Below, in pieces: positions 12,650 to 25,477 of a stretch of DNA of 64,000 nt. The DNA is from Isoetes taiwanensis (taxonomy: Eukaryota; Streptophyta; Lycopodiopsida; Isoetales; Isoetaceae), in assembly GCA_021234155.1 (NCBI GenBank), contig JAJEKV010000028.1, positions 2,752,567-2,816,566 of the forward strand. Direction: 5' to 3'. The position numbers and the translations under genes were made by a program. How positions within the stretch are numbered: position 1 is the stretch's first letter; every line of letters begins with the position of its first letter. The notes under the pieces were generated by a model. The model was not told the DNA's origin. It was given only the letters and a program-made list of their open reading frames with translations, and did no database searches.

Positions 12650-13380
12650 AGAAGTGTATGATGAGTTTAGCTTTCCCCTTCAAGAATTTGGAACGCAGAC
12701 GGAGACGTGGATCCAAGCCGGAAAGTAAAGGGTTGAGGATAATTGCCAAGAAAGGGGAGAATAGGGTTAATGAGCTAGTGATGAATACAAGGGAATGGGT
12801 AACTATTTTAGTGTGTGTCAATGCGTATGGGTTCGTGGATGCCTAATCTCTATATTTTCAAGGGTACAAGGATGAGGCAAGACAACATAGCAAGGTGTGA
12901 AGAGGGAGCAATTCAGAAAGGCAAAGAATCAGCTTGATGACCACCGAATTGTTCAAGTCACGGCTATCTCATTTTCGGTCTAGAGTCCCTAGGGGGTGTC
13001 ACCGATCGAATTTCATCTCATATTGCCGGATGGCCATGGTAGCCATGTGGAACCGGATGTCATCCTTGCCAAAGAGATGGGTATACATTTTGCCCTACTA
13101 CCGCTTCACACATCACATAGGCTACAACCACTAGATGTATCTTGCTTTGCACCATTCAAAGCCGCATTCAAAAGACTAAGGCGCAGACTATATGGTGAGG
13201 AAGGGTGGGACTGAACCAAAGAGGGAAGACATAGTTGAACTCATTTTCCGTGCCATTGCAGCCTGGTCTAACAGCCCAACATAAAGACAAGTTTCATGGC
13301 AACCGAATATGACCATTTAACCCAACAAAAGTGATTCCCCGAAGGGAAGGATCAAGGTTTGCAACACAGTGGCCGGGGAA
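12650..13380 (+). pseudogene. pogo/Tigger-type (DDE_1) transposase remnant
   Basis: Transposases of the pogo branch of Tc1/mariner cut and paste DNA with a DDE/DDD active site and are related to CENP-B and Jerky proteins. Plus-strand blocks match the DDE_1 domain in order: KGLRIIAKKGENRVNEL (about 12730-12780), then REWVTILVCVNAYG (about 12795-12830), LPDGHGSHVEPDVILAKE with the catalytic Asp (about 13025-13075), LLPLHTSHRLQPLDVSCF with the conserved HTSH-LQPLDV signature (about 13095-13150), and a later NIKTSFMATEYDHL block (about 13280-13320). Frames shift between blocks and stops interrupt them, so it cannot make an active enzyme. Weak similarity may begin upstream near 12340. I could not identify terminal inverted repeats or TA target duplications. 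Confidence 0.78.
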
Positions 13381-16300
13381 ATGAAGGTGTGCTCAAGAAT
13401 TGACAAGGCCATGCACATTAGGGAGATGGCTGAAATAGGTGTAGATGCCCAAGCCCTTGCAACAAAGACGTGGCATGGATGAGGGTTTCTTCGTGGTTTG
13501 GAAAGCGTATATGGCGTAGATATAACTTTTTATATACAATTCATTCAATATAGCATTTGGTAACACCTCTCTGCCTATGCAGTCCAAAAAGGCTACACCA
13601 GCCATCTCTTTGCACAAGAATGAGATGTAAGGTATGTCATCCGCCGCCCTCGTGATGAGGGATGGACAAAACCGCAGTGCTTTATTACTAAATCCTATCA
13701 ATTAATGCAGTGGTGATTATGACTCTGACGAGACAAGATAGAATAGATATACTTAATGGCCAAAGAAGCCATGATAGAAAGATAAGGACAAACCGTATGT
13801 GGTATCGATTTTGTAATACAATAATATATTCCATTCAAAGTGCCTCTCGGCAATTACATTGTTGCTTCCATAAAATGCCTTCACTAAAACACCCTTGCAA
13901 AATGGCACTCTTTTCAAAATACAACAAAACATAAAAAAAAAACATAGAAGGGGTGTTTCAAAGGGTCGCCCATTTAGCCAAGGATCACCAAAGATAGCTC
14001 AGTCTCCGATTGATGTGACTTTCAAACTTTACATTGCCCCTCAAAGAATCGTGACATTGCAGCTGCACCGTGTCATGCTCACCCTTTGCATGTTGGATCT
14101 GATCATGATCTCCGTGTGACCACCACATTCGTGTTAGACCCGGTGGGCGCAGAGATTTCTCACGATTGACAAGGGCTTCTTCAAAGTGAAGGAGCTAAGC
14201 TCCTCCGTCTCGCGACAGACGATCGTAATAACAAGCCCCTTCTTCGATGGAGAGGGTGTCCCTGGAGGGGGCTTGCGGTAACCACCTCCCGCAATGCCTT
14301 GGCCACGCCTCCATTGCCCTTCCATGGTGCGGGAAACTAAAAGGAAATGAATTAGATAAACTGAACCCTACAACCACAGTCTATGCAAAGAGCAAACATT
14401 ACCCTTGAGCTCGGAGTTGATCAGATGCAGGAATGCTGGGAGATGAGGATGTCGGAACCAGATGCTGGTGAAAGAAAGCACATCACTTTTTATAGCCAAG
14501 ATTGGCATGATGGCGCTCTGCCGATTTGTGCGAGGCGCTGGAATCTATAATCCTCCCAAATCCTGCAGAGAAGTCCGAGTCGGGGGTAGATCGAACGCCT
14601 GGAGGAGAGAATTGTTTGGCAAAAGCTCGAAAAGGGGCCAGAAATGGTAGCGAATGATGGTCCCTATACCCTCATTCAGTGGACCATTGGACCACGATGG
14701 CCATTTTGGGTTGTGCGACCGTGAGCACGGCGTGAGGCCATCGAATGAGGTACCACCACGACGCCAGTAGGCGAAGGCACGTGAGACGGACCCTTGGGTC
14801 GCGAAAGAGGGTTATGCACATGGCGTTATTAGTTTTCCATAATAGCGAAGGCTGGAACATGCCAGCGCGATACCTGGCTATCTAGGTAGCGACAGGAGGC
14901 CGTTGGGGGGTGGAAAGTAGGCCACAACCATGGCATGAGAAGCAAGGTATATGGCGATGGGGGCACTTACAAATCCCCGCCCCCACTTTGAAGCCCCATA
15001 ACTTTTTAACCATAGATTATTTAAGGGCAATTTCTTGACAACATATGACATATCTGATTAGGTATCCAATGACACCTGGATTGAAGCAATTGAACAGTTT
15101 TTGACAATTTAATGGGTGCATGCCTCTTAAGTGCGCAAAACATGGCAACCCCACCCTAAACAAAAATCCTTTAGTTTTGAGATAAATAGGACATCTCAAA
15201 TTTCAGCACGACATGTCCAATCCAATACAAAAGTAGTATCCAATTTCCTTAAAACAAAATGTTCCTGGCAAAGATAATGAGATCTTATAAACAAAAACAC
15301 AATTTCGATTAAACAGAAACTCTTATAAACATTTCATACAAGATGGTCCTATGCAACATTGTATATTTGACGACTTGACATCTTTTTCCCAATTTTAACA
15401 TTATCTGCTAAGTCAAAATCAGCACAATCATCAGGGCCATTTGTAGTAACATTCAACCGTGCATCCAACTTTTTGCTTTTCATCCCGCTCGGCATAACTT
15501 ATCTTTTATGGCGCCTCGATGACTAAACACGCCTACCAAGATGTGGCATTATTTCGATTAAACAAGTGCAACTCAGATTAATTTCAAGACATTACTAGAA
15601 GAGTTAGCATGTACCCTCATTATATGCAAAGAGCAGCTCCTAACTCTTCAAGTTTCATGTGGCCAATTTGCTTGAACATGCAATTTAAATTCAACATATT
15701 CTCTCTCAAAACTTGTCCGTTAACTAAAGCTGCAACAATTTCTTTATTCTTTCCTTTTCCAACCTTTTTTTATGTTCCATAGAATGATATTAAATGAGCC
15801 AACTCTTGCCCACCAAATCTTTTGTAAATCAAGCGCTTTTAGGCATATGCAAAGGAGAAAAAATTCTGAGAGGGTCCAATCCAAAATGAAAAAGCAGAAT
15901 TTATTTATTTAATTTAAAAGCAAATGTAATTTAATTTTTTTGTTTGGTTAATATTTTAATAAAGATGAATTTCTATGTATATCTAAGATAAGTTACATCA
16001 AATAAAATATACATCTAAAAAGAAATCCTTCTCCACTTAAAAAGAGTAGGACAAAATCCTTCTCTTTAAAAACTAGTAGGACAAAGTCCACTTCGATCCT
16101 TTTTTCTTGTAGGACAGCATGTCCTACTCATGTCAACAACATCTGAATATTGGCAAATTTTCTAGGACAAAACATAAGGCTAACCTCACTTTTTTCGAAT
16201 TGAATTCTATTTTTAACCCTTTTTTCCCTAAGATTCTAGCTTCCAAGAATCATGGCAGCATTCCTCCAAAGTTATTCAAAAGCTTTGAAACCCATTCGGT

Positions 16301-17099
16301 CAGTGTATGGTCAAAAAGAAGCATACAGAGGAGGGTCACCAATAGTGAACCACTTAATAACCAATATGCGATTTAAAAAAAGATTTCCATGTAGTAGAAA
16401 TACATATGAAACTGCTCTGCATTAAATGGAATATAGACATCATAACTGAAAGTTCTAATTTATTATCTCGCGAACACAAAATAATAAAATGCAACAAAAC
16501 ATTATATATCCTTCCCACATGGCACATCTGTGCTTTTTCACATGCTAACTTTCATAAAACCACCCTTATGAACATAGTAGGCATGTTCTATAGTGGGATT
16601 TGAACCCACTAATCCACCTTCAACCCATTAATCCAAAAAGCTTTAACAAAAAACAATATCATTGATAATAGCCCTCTTGAAATGCAGCCTTGCTAGCTTC
16701 ATCGACTTCTCATCGACTATAAGATACTCATAAACCATGCATGCCACCTTTCAATAGCTTATTACTCATTCTTAATCACATAGAACTCATAGAGGCGTAG
16801 ATAAAATTTACCTATCTGCTATATTCATGTCCGTTCTTTGAGAATAGAATAGAGTAGAATAAAAGAGTTTTTATCATCCACAAAGACCAATCTGGCCTAT
16901 GAGATCCAATGAAAGAGCTTAATAAACTTATTATTATCCAAAAAAAAACCCCACCCCGCAGAGTTTTCTTTAAAAAAATCAGAGAAAGAATAAGGATACT
17001 ATCAAATTGTACAAATATACACACGCTGAATTGTATACATATCATATGAGTGTCCAAGGACATAGCTGATCCTCCATATCCATGACCTTATAAAGGTAT
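13381..17099. other. Unassigned DNA
   Basis: No gene was recognised. 13393-13701 (minus, 102 codons) and 14134-14377 (minus) are open but match nothing I know. 14500-15200 is GC-rich and then abruptly AT-rich; the tract near 14970-15100 looks like retrotransposon DNA but has no visible LTR ends. 15640-16580 is strongly AT-rich. At 16599-16614 a GGGATTTGAACCCAC tract resembles a reversed B box without a convincing A box. Confidence 0.4.
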
Positions 17100-17740
17100 G
17101 ATCTCAGATCCGTACAGAAGCCGTGTTTAGTATCACATGTAGCGACTGGCCAGGTCTAACTAACTCAGCGTAGCACGTCCGGATTTGATCATATGCTAGA
17201 CAGCTCTGGAGGGCATGGCATTCATCCTCAATGGCTCCTATATGACAAAGATTGACAAAGACCTGCTCTAGCTGGGTTCCCTAATCCATCTGCAGCATGT
17301 CTCAAATTGGAGAGGGTTTGCACTTGTGCGAATTGAGGCAATGGGTTTGTGCCTTTTTATATGCAGGTAGTGTTGTGGGCCTCGATCCAATGTAGGATTT
17401 ATGTGGCGCTGGTAATGTGTTGTCTTGACATGTTCAAGAGCGCTGGCATTCCAGAGCTTGCTGAGGAAGCAAGTGTCAAGGTATTGGCTCAAGCTATGGC
17501 AATCTGCCTCTGTTTGTACCTATATGCACATGTGCTCTTGTATATTCCATCCGGGTGCGCCTCTTTTTCCTCCCAAGATGCCTTGAGGTGTTGCAGCCTC
17601 AATGGGACGCAGATAAAGCAAGTTAGAAAGACGAGCATCATCCATATTGACCACCTTCCGAAAAAAATAGACGATGTGGCAATCAAGGGTCAAGCCAAAA
17701 AGGGCAAGAAACCTGCTTCCTGCAATATAAACTTTATCTA
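17100..17740 (-). mobile_element. RTE-like LINE, 3' fragment
   Basis: The block around 17565-17740 is clearly homologous to the RTE-like element at 35700-36720. It shares the 'catattgaccaccttccgaaa' region and the following 'agacgatgtggc-atcaagggt' and 'ggcaagaaacc' segments. Read on the minus strand the rest gives short pieces of what may be the region downstream of the RT domain (for example LEHVKTTHYQRH and ALRHAADG-like text), in broken frames. It is a 5'-truncated relic that abuts the L1 at 17950. Confidence 0.55.
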
Positions 17741-17949
17741 CACCTTATATGTTAACATCCAACATATCACTATCCAATAAAGGTCCCATGTATGCAATGC
17801 AATTTGATTATCCAAATAGAAATCCACATCAGCTAAATTATTGCACCCATTAACACCCTCCTTATAATGATCCACATCAGATAAATAACTACATCCACTA
17901 GAATGATGACATTAGCTAGAACAAATTATAAATGCACAGGTTTGTATAA

Positions 17950-20900
17950 ATATTAATGATTAAATCCATTAAAATTATCACCTGGAATATCCAGGGCATC
18001 AATAGTATGGTTAAAAGGGAACGTCTTAAGGTTTGCCTCTCAACCCTTAAACCTGATATCTTATTTATCCAGGAGCATAAAATCCATGATGCTAATCATG
18101 AGAATATTATTTCCAAAATAGTTCAGCCCAATTTTAAGGTTTGGTCTATTAGTGCTAATGATTCTTCTGCAGGAATTGCTATTGCTTGGAATTTGTAGAA
18201 TTGCTTTTACTAGTGTTTATTCTTATCATAATCCCTCTGATAAAATTTTGGTTTGGAATAGAATTAACAGGGCCTAACTAACCTGAATGTAGATGAGTTG
18301 GTAATTGGAGGTGATTTTAATATGGTAACTGAATAGAGCTCTTCTGCCCCGGGAGAACTGTGCCTGGTCTAATCTTTTGTCTTCTCACAATCTCATTTTG
18401 GCCAGAACTGAGCCTAATGCTTTCAGCTGGTCTGACCATAGGGCTGATCCTATTTGCTGCCTTCATGACAGATTCTATATGAGTGAGAATATGTGGACCA
18501 AGTGTAGCAAAGTTGTGACATGAGAGGTTACACAATCTCTGATCACTTTCCTCAGATGATCACTATAATGGGAACTGATAACAGGATAAAAAGAAATCTT
18601 ATTTCAAAATGAATGTCAGCTTATTAGATCAGGAGGATTTTATGGCCAAGCTTGAAGAGATCATAACTTGTCATCCTACACCAGGTGGTAATACGGGATG
18701 GATGTGGTGGTGGATCAACCTGGCTAAACACATTAAGATTTGGCTTAAAGAATGGGGGAGAAATATTTTCTATCAGAATCAAGCCCACTTGCAAGATTTA
18801 AGAAGGAATTTGGCCCTGGCCCCTCTTGAGCAGCAAGACAGTATAAGAATTCAGATTGAGAAGGAGGAAATCAGAATAGCCAAAGGTTGGAGGATGAAAG
18901 CTAAAATGAAGGAGCTTAAGGAAGATGAAAGGTGTAACTCCAAATACTTCTTTATTAAGGCTAAATCTAGGGTTAAGAGGAGTCATATCTATGAGAACTA
19001 ACATGGATTGCTCTGATAACATGATGGAAAATGGGAAAACCCCTGGACCGAATGGTCTTTCAGCTGAGTTTTTCAAGAAAGCCTGGCCTCTGTTAGGGGG
19101 TTATATCACTAAGATGGCTAATGAGTTCAGAATAGGGAAGTGTTTGGATGCTCGGATCAATACTAGCTTTATTGCTCTCATTCCCAAGATAGACTCTTCT
19201 GTCTCTTTTTCTGATTATAGACCAATCTCCTTGTCTAATGTTATCTACAAGATAATTGCAGGTGCTATTGCTGCTAAACTAAAGAAGATTCTTGATTGTA
19301 TTATCAGTAATTCTCAATCTGCATACCTTAAGGACAGATTTATTCTTGACAATGTGGTCACTGCTATTTTGGGTCTCCAATGGGCTAAAGATTCTAGACA
19401 GGAGGTGGCTCTCCTCAAATTGGACATCACCAAGGCTTTTGACACGGTAAGTTGGAATGTTCTTTTCAAAAGCTGTAGGGCCTCGGTTTCAATGAAGAGA
19501 GCATTGGGATCTTCAAAGCCATTCTAAAGAACTCGAGATCTGTTGTGCTTATAAATGGTGAGCGCAACCCTTTTTTCTCTATTCAGAGAGGAGTTAAGCT
19601 TCCTCTAGCTCCCTTTCTTTTGTTAATTGTAATGGAGGCTCTTCACAGTAAACTGGATGAAGCCAAGTCTACTAACTCAATTAAGGGTCTTCATCTCCCT
19701 GAGAACACTCAGGCAGACCAAATGCTTAATGTTCATTTTGCAAATGATACTTTTATCCTGATATCCATGGACGATAACTCCATTATGAACACTCAACAGA
19801 TTCTAAATGATTTTGAGGAGGCTTCGGGATGCAGGATCAACCCTCTTAAATCATCAATTCAAGCAAGGGATGAGGACAAAGGAAAACAGGTGGCTAGCCT
19901 TTTAGGCTGTAAGTATAACTCCCCCAGTACCAAGTCTAAGATTTCGGGCATACCCTATGCTATCAGCAATGCTTCAGACTTGTGGGGCAATATTATAGAT
20001 AAGCTCTATAAAAAGGTTGACTCTCTGAACTCTAAATATCTGTCTAAAAATGGCAGAGCTATTATTGCCAGTTTTGTGATTTTCTCGTCTCAGGTCTACC
20101 AATCTTCGGTTATTATGGCTCCTAAAAAGGTTTCTAATAAGCTTCAGAGTATTATTGGCAGGTTCATAGCGTGTGGTCAAAATAGAAGGTGTTGGCATCC
20201 TGTGTCAATGAAAGAGTGTTGTAAAACTAAAAAGAATGGCGGCCTTGGTACTATTGATATTGAGAAACAAGGATTGGCCTTGGCTGCTAAATACTTCTAC
20301 AAAGCCTGCCATGACAAAATTAGACATGCAATCTCTATTCTTATCAGATATTATATCAGCAGATGTCATCCTTACGGATGGAGATCACTAAAAATGGAGC
20401 TTCCACATTCGATTTATTTTCCTTTCTCTATCCCTACTAACGCCCCAGATATTATCAAGAAGTGGATCAAGGCTTGGCTGGAAGTCAGGCATATGTACAC
20501 TTGGAAGGAGAAGCTTTCAATGGAGCAGTCCATATTCTGGAATCCAGTTGCTTGTCATTTCCCTGATCAAACAAGGCTTTGGAAAGTAATTTAAGGGGGT
20601 TATTTTCATCAAAGATCTGTTTGATAACAATGGATTTATAACTTTCTATAATTCGGTTCTTGCAAAGGAGGATAATCATACAAAGATGCTTTATGAAGCT
20701 ATTATCAATATCATCTTTCAAGGCATCTGCTCCAATGCTTAGGAATCATGGCAGCATAATGGAAAGTATGGATACACAGTGAGACTAGCCTACAAGTTTC
20801 TTATGAGCAACCAGGATATAACAATTCATCAGAAATGGGGAGTTCAACCACATAGGGGCAGAAGCAATTTCAATTATATGTGGAACAGCCCCATCAACCC

Positions 20901-21060
20901 GAAGATTAAAGCCTTCATGTGGCAGCCTATGGCATAAAAGCTTGGCAACCAACAAAGAAAAGGCATAAATTATCAATGGCTAATTCCGATGTTTGTGATG
21001 TGTTTGAATGCTATGGAGGATGAGAATCACCTGTTAGGGCAATGCATGTGGTCGGAAACA
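17950..21060 (+). mobile_element. L1-type LINE, decayed and truncated
   Basis: A non-LTR retrotransposon body in plus orientation. It starts with the first motif of the APE-like endonuclease (KIITWNIQGIN, 17970-18000), runs through a GGDFNMV endonuclease block (about 18305-18330) and a SDHFP-like block, then the reverse transcriptase (19018-20594), and ends in a degraded zinc-finger-like C-terminal region (SPINPKIKAFMWQ near 20888-20930). ORF1 is absent, so it is 5'-truncated or was broken by the adjoining RTE fragment. There is no poly(A) tail or target duplication. The endonuclease is interrupted by stops and a deletion near 18250. Confidence 0.88.
18925..20594 (+). pseudogene. L1 reverse transcriptase domain, inactivated
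   Basis: This segment encodes the LINE reverse transcriptase that copies element RNA at the nicked target. In order: GKTPGPNGLSAEFFK (about 19034), FSDYRPISLSNVIYK (about 19210), NSQSAYLKDRFILDN (about 19308), and the first catalytic block LKLDITKAFDTVSW (about 19420). After a frame change near 19500-19545 come a degenerate RGVK block and then the active-site box, which reads FAND at 19737-19748 where active enzymes have FADD or YADD. The first catalytic Asp of the pair is therefore Asn. The RVT-proximal tail continues to 20594. One frameshift and the active-site change show it is dead. Confidence 0.85.
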
Positions 21061-21290
21061 GATATTGGAGCTTGTTTCTAACATTTTTTGTTTGGACCTT
21101 GTAGCTTTAAATGAGGTGACTTCTTTATGCCTTTCAATCCATGTGATTGAGGATATATATTCTCCTTTGGAGAATTTGAAAGGAAGAAATGCCTTCATTT
21201 TAAAAACACCAAAAAGCATATGGCTTTCTAAAATGCCGGGCATGCAAGAAAATTTTTGTCAAGTTAGATGAAGAATGCAAAGAGAAGTCT

Positions 21291-21400
21291 ATAACACCCC
21301 TAATAGAATATAAAGACCAATAAAATCCTCATCACTGACATGGCACCATTACACCGCATTCTATAGTATTTACAAAATATTTGATGGTAAATCCTTATTC
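21291..21400 (-). repeat. Dispersed repeat end, inverted copy at window end
   Basis: About 80 bases here match the reverse complement of 63925-64000 at about 85-90% by eye, including TAGAATGCG, GTAATGGTGCCATGTC and GTGATGAGGATTTTA. Its left border TATAACACCCCTAATAG is typical of the end of a plant LTR, but no primer site adjoins it. It is probably one end of a dispersed element. Confidence 0.6.
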
Positions 21401-21899
21401 AGGTCTATGGGCCTTGAGGCCATGTAACTGCATGTTCCTCGCCCCGCCCCAAACTGGTCTTGACTCTGGCACCCCCACCTAAGATTTGACTCAATGACTC
21501 TAGGAAAACCCACTTCTCTCCCCTTGGGAGAAGGCTGACTTCCTAGAGCAAGATCTGCTGATCATACTCGCAAATGATGTCGATGTAGTAGGGTGTCCCG
21601 TCGTGGCTGCACCTGAGATCGAAGAGATGATCAAAGACTTGAAAGGCCTCCCTAATCGGTATCTCACTGACGTGGTTGACGCTGTTGTACTATTCGATGA
21701 AGTTTGTAGGCACCATTAGACTGAGACCGGAGCAGAAAATGGTTTGGAAAGATTGGTAAGGAGCTGGAAAATCGCCTAGAGAGGGTAAGAGCAAACTTGG
21801 TGAAGAGAAAATGTCAAATGTGGTCCCCTTATATAGACTAGGGTTGCCTAGGTTTCCGCAAGTAAATGCCTCGCCTGGAAAATTCTATGTTCTAAAATG

Positions 21900-22465
21900 T
21901 ATGAGTGTCCAATCTAGCTAATATGAAGTGTTAATCTAACTAGAACAAACCAAGAAACACATTAGAATAGTTTGTTGGCCAAATTTTGGACAATCTTGGA
22001 TCGAAATGTAGGTGACTTGGATTATCCGCGGAAGGTGTCTATGTTCTCGACGCTAGGGGCTTTGGCAAGTGGCCACCGATTAAATCAATTTTGACAAATC
22101 TAGAACCTTTTGGGAAATGTAAAATACTAGAATGCAAGGCTGCTCTATTCTAAGCTATCTACCAACTTATCTCATGTCAATTTGGCAAGCACAAGTGCAA
22201 ACATAGGTTTAATTTTGGGTTACTCCGCAGTAGGGGCTCGGCTCTCTCGACGCAAGGGGCTTTGGCTCGGAGTAACTTGAGTGGGTCAATCTTGAATATT
22301 TGACAACATTTTTGGGAAAATAAAGTGCTAAGATGCAAGATTGGGACAATTCTAAATAATCTAGCAACTTTTTGTCATGACAATTTATCAATCTTGAGTA
22401 CAACAAGCCAACTCGGATTACTCCAAGACAGTGCTCAAGGTTCTCGGCTAATGTGGGCTTTAAAA
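21900..22465. repeat. Degenerate tandem repeat of about 200 bp
   Basis: A block of the form 'ggatta(t/c)tcc(g/a)', an 'aggggctttgg'-like piece and a 'gggtcaat'-like piece recurs near 22017, 22216 and 22416, a period of about 200 bases. The intervening A-rich parts also align ('gacaa..t..agaatgcaag', 'caatttggcaa'). Similarity is low, so the array is old. It lies inside element A. Confidence 0.6.
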
Positions 22466-22728
22466 GCGGAGGACCCGAAAGTGGGTCAATTTTGACCTAA
22501 ACGACTTTTTTTTTTTAAGTAAAATTTTAGCTTTCTATATTAACAACAAAGTTTAATTACACACGCCATCAAAATTTTTACACAAAAAAACCAAGCTTTG
22601 TGCGGAGGACCCGAGTGGGTCAATTTTGACCTAAAGGACTTTTTTAAGTAAAATTTTAGCTTTCTATATTAACAACAAAGTTTAATTACACACGTCATCA
22701 AAATTTTTACACAAAACCAAGCTTCTAA
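22466..22728. repeat. Two-copy tandem repeat, 136 bp
   Basis: GCGGAGGACCCGA begins a unit at 22466 and again at 22602. Both copies run through 'gtgggtcaattttgacctaaa', a T-run, 'aagtaaaattttagctttctatattaac', 'ttaattacacacg' and 'catcaaaatttttacacaaaa' to 'ccaagctt'. The copies differ mainly in T-run and A-run length and a few bases, so the duplication is much younger than the 200-bp array beside it. Confidence 0.92.
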
Positions 22729-24381
22729 AGATTGTCTTTTTCGATTCTTCGAAATGTGGAGATCCCATCATCGTGACTCTTTTAGCATGTATGGCTTATA
22801 AGTTGCCTTCCTCGAATAATTAAACGAGCTCAGCTTCAACCGCTTTATAGGAAGCATTGTCGTGGAAGTGACCCGGATAATGGGTCCTAAACTCTTGCAT
22901 GATCTCCTAGAGGAGCCGCTCAATGGCGCTCTTCCGATCGTAAGATTAGTGCACTCACCGAAAAGTGCCTAATCTCTCGAAATAACTGCATGTCCGGAGT
23001 CGGGCCCTGATGGACCCCTCTTGGGAGCTTCCGGGCCGAAAGTGGATGGGGCTTGGGCTGGTTCTTGGGTCTACCACCCTTCACGCATTTCGGATGTTTT
23101 GCTTACAATACAATTATTGTAATGCCTCCATCTCCGGGAAGTACTCTTGGTAGGACGCCTTCTTCCTTTCAAACTCACGGCCCCGCTTTTGAGCTTGAAT
23201 TCTCGTTCTCCCACCTTCGGGCTTTTTATTTACCTTGGTGGCTTGGGCCACTTCGTGTATAGCGTCGCCGTGGTTTGAGGTCTCCCCCGATTCCCCTGAG
23301 CCTCCTCTTCCTCCACCACTTCTTCGACTTCCTCCCTCTTCTCCTTTTTCCCCTTATCAGCTTGCCTCGACGGGTCCTTCGGATCCTAACCATTCCCCTT
23401 GGCCTGCCTTTGATCCCTTTTGAATCTTTTTTCCCCGGGCCAGCCTCGCCTCCCCGCTTCTTTCCTTCCTTTTTTCCTCGGGCCACTCTTCCCATTCCAC
23501 ACACCTTCTCCTTCCCCTTCTTCTTATCGGGCCCCACTGCTCTAGTTGTCGCCTTTGTCAGCCGCTCTTGTCGCTTAGGTCTAGGGTTCCCTCAAGTCCC
23601 CTAGCCGACCGACTCGGCTGGTTCTGTTGAGTGCTCTCTAGCCAGCCAGTCTAACCGGGCCATCGCTGGTGTGGTAGGTCTCATGATGGAATCTGATGTG
23701 TTGGGCTCCTCCTCCTCCCGGCCCCGGCCTCGATCTTCTCGAGATTTTATTGCTACTATCCACCGCTAGTTCCGGCCATGCTTGGTCTCTTCCCTCGGGC
23801 TTCTAACCCTTCTAGCGGTGCATTTGGTGCGAAGCTATGTCTTCTTGCAAAGAAATGGATTAGCTTAAGTTAGAGATCAAGAGAGAGAGAGAGAGAGGTT
23901 TAGAGTGAAATTAGGAAGAGTGGGACCAAAATGGAGTTTAAAAGGAAAGATACTCTAAAACATTCCTTTGGCATTAATACACCTCTTAATTAGCCACCCT
24001 TATTAATGGTTAGTCCTTTTTATTATTATATAATTTTTTTTTAATTTCGAATTTTTTTCTAATGGTTTGGTGTGTTAATTATAAATTCGCGCCATTTTTC
24101 ACCCGAGTCTCGGATTGGGATGATTCTTCGACCCAATTTGAGTGAAATTTGATTTTCATGCATAATTTTCATTCCAATTTACTAAAATGTTCATTTGACT
24201 TATTCTTTTTACCTGAATCTATAATCTAACCTAACTCTATGACCCTACTACTTAGGAGAAAAAATTGTCCCCCACTTTCGAGGTTCAATGCTGGAATTTT
24301 CCATTCCATGCTCTACTAGGCTGGTTAATCTACTTAGTCAGGGACATGGTCAATGCTAGCTCTTGGTCAACCAAGAACATT

Positions 24382-24393
24382 GCTCTGATACCA
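24382..24393 (-). other. Primer binding site, element A
   Basis: GCTCTGATACCA on the plus strand is the reverse complement of TGGTATCAGAGC. That is the standard site complementary to the 3' end of plant initiator-Met tRNA, where minus-strand DNA synthesis starts. It sits two bases from the LTR border and fixes element A in minus orientation. Confidence 0.9.
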
Positions 24394-24468
24394 TTGTGAC
24401 ACTCCCCACCAAATATACGACGCCTGTCATACACCTCGTGGGAAATCCCCCATCCAGCCCCTACTGTG

Positions 24469-25477
24469 GTTTTTAAGCTCAAAAAAATCGCCAAAAGGCT
24501 ATTTTTTGACATTTGCGCTTTTCCCACTACAGCTTGAGTAAGATCAATTAGGAGTGGTGCTAATAAAATATCGCCACCTTGTCTACGAAATTTTCTCCTT
24601 CCACTCATAAGTTAGCCTACGTCACTAAATGATGGATTCTTGGATTCGCCCCCATGTGAGTTTTACTCCTGGTAATTATTCTAAAATCGCCCCTTAATCC
24701 CCGTAAATCATGTAAAATCAATACGAATTCTATTCTTGATGAGTTTTTTGAATTGTCGCTTACCTCCGGGAAAAAAAAAAAGGGGGAGGGGGGAAAAAAA
24801 ACCATGCATGTTACATGGATTTCATGATCCGACTCCAACATCCGTGTATGCAATCTCGAGTATTTTTTTGCTTTTGGTCCGTTGTTTATCCAATCTTAAA
24901 AAGATGGCTGAAATCAAATCGTCGGCTTGTGCTTGCCCACTATAATATGCAATTATGCCTAGGCTAAGTTCCTATAGTTGGTTTGCTTACTCATTTTATC
25001 GTAATACTTGCCCTCTTGATTTGGTTATGAGGCAATTGATTTTCTTACATTTTATAGCAACCGCATCTTTTTATCTTGGCTATTAATTTTTTTATTTTCT
25101 CTGTTATCATGATTATTTCTATGTAATGCAACCAATCTAGGTAATACATGATGTATATGATTGTCCGTCTCTCGTGATTTTAATCATCAACCTGCCAGCT
25201 TCAATTGTTGCACACACATCCTTATGACATGATCAAACTCTTCAAATTGGTGACTGATGATGTTAAATGTCGTGGTAGAAATCTAGGTTTAGGCACCTAG
25301 ATATCTTGAGAAAAGTATATATTCCATCGCTTGATGGATGAAAGATTCGCCAAGGTTGCTACAACTCAAATCGAAGCTCGAAACAAAATCGCCAACATAA
25401 CTAATCGAAAAAAGCTAAGATTCGCCTCATATTCTAAATTACACCTATGAAAATTTGGGCTTAAGGGCTACACCTCT
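24469..25477. mobile_element. 1,009-bp non-autonomous DNA transposon, copy 1
   Basis: This is nearly identical to 36996-38004 over its whole length. The right end keeps GCTTAAGGGCTAC, inverted relative to the GTAGCCCTTAAGC left end of copy 2; its own left end is degraded to GTTTTTAAGC. CCCTACTGTG before and CCCTACCGTG after (24459-24468 and 25478-25487) look like a target duplication of 8-10 bases with one mismatch. That size suits hAT (8) or Mutator-like (9) elements. It has no transposase; the longest frames are under 100 codons. It sits inside the LTR of element A. Confidence 0.8.

Larger units (their letters stand above)
21480..24394 (-). mobile_element. LTR element A, internal region
   Basis: This is the interior of a long-LTR retrotransposon in minus orientation, bounded on the right by its primer binding site and LTR. 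It has no reverse transcriptase, integrase or protease motif, so it is non-autonomous or gutted. It shares layout with the interior of element B: a GC-rich gag-like block (about 22900-23850), a preceding AT-rich leader with ATTTCGAATTTTTTT-like text (about 24040), and an A-rich tract further left (22500-22730). A Lys/Arg/Gly-rich minus-strand frame at 23226-23537 may be what is left of gag. The left border and the other LTR were not found; the left limit given is approximate. Confidence 0.6.

Noticed and set aside
16599-16614. A tRNA gene around GGGATTTGAACCCAC
   Set aside because: Only a B-box-like tract is present; acceptor and anticodon stems could not be drawn.
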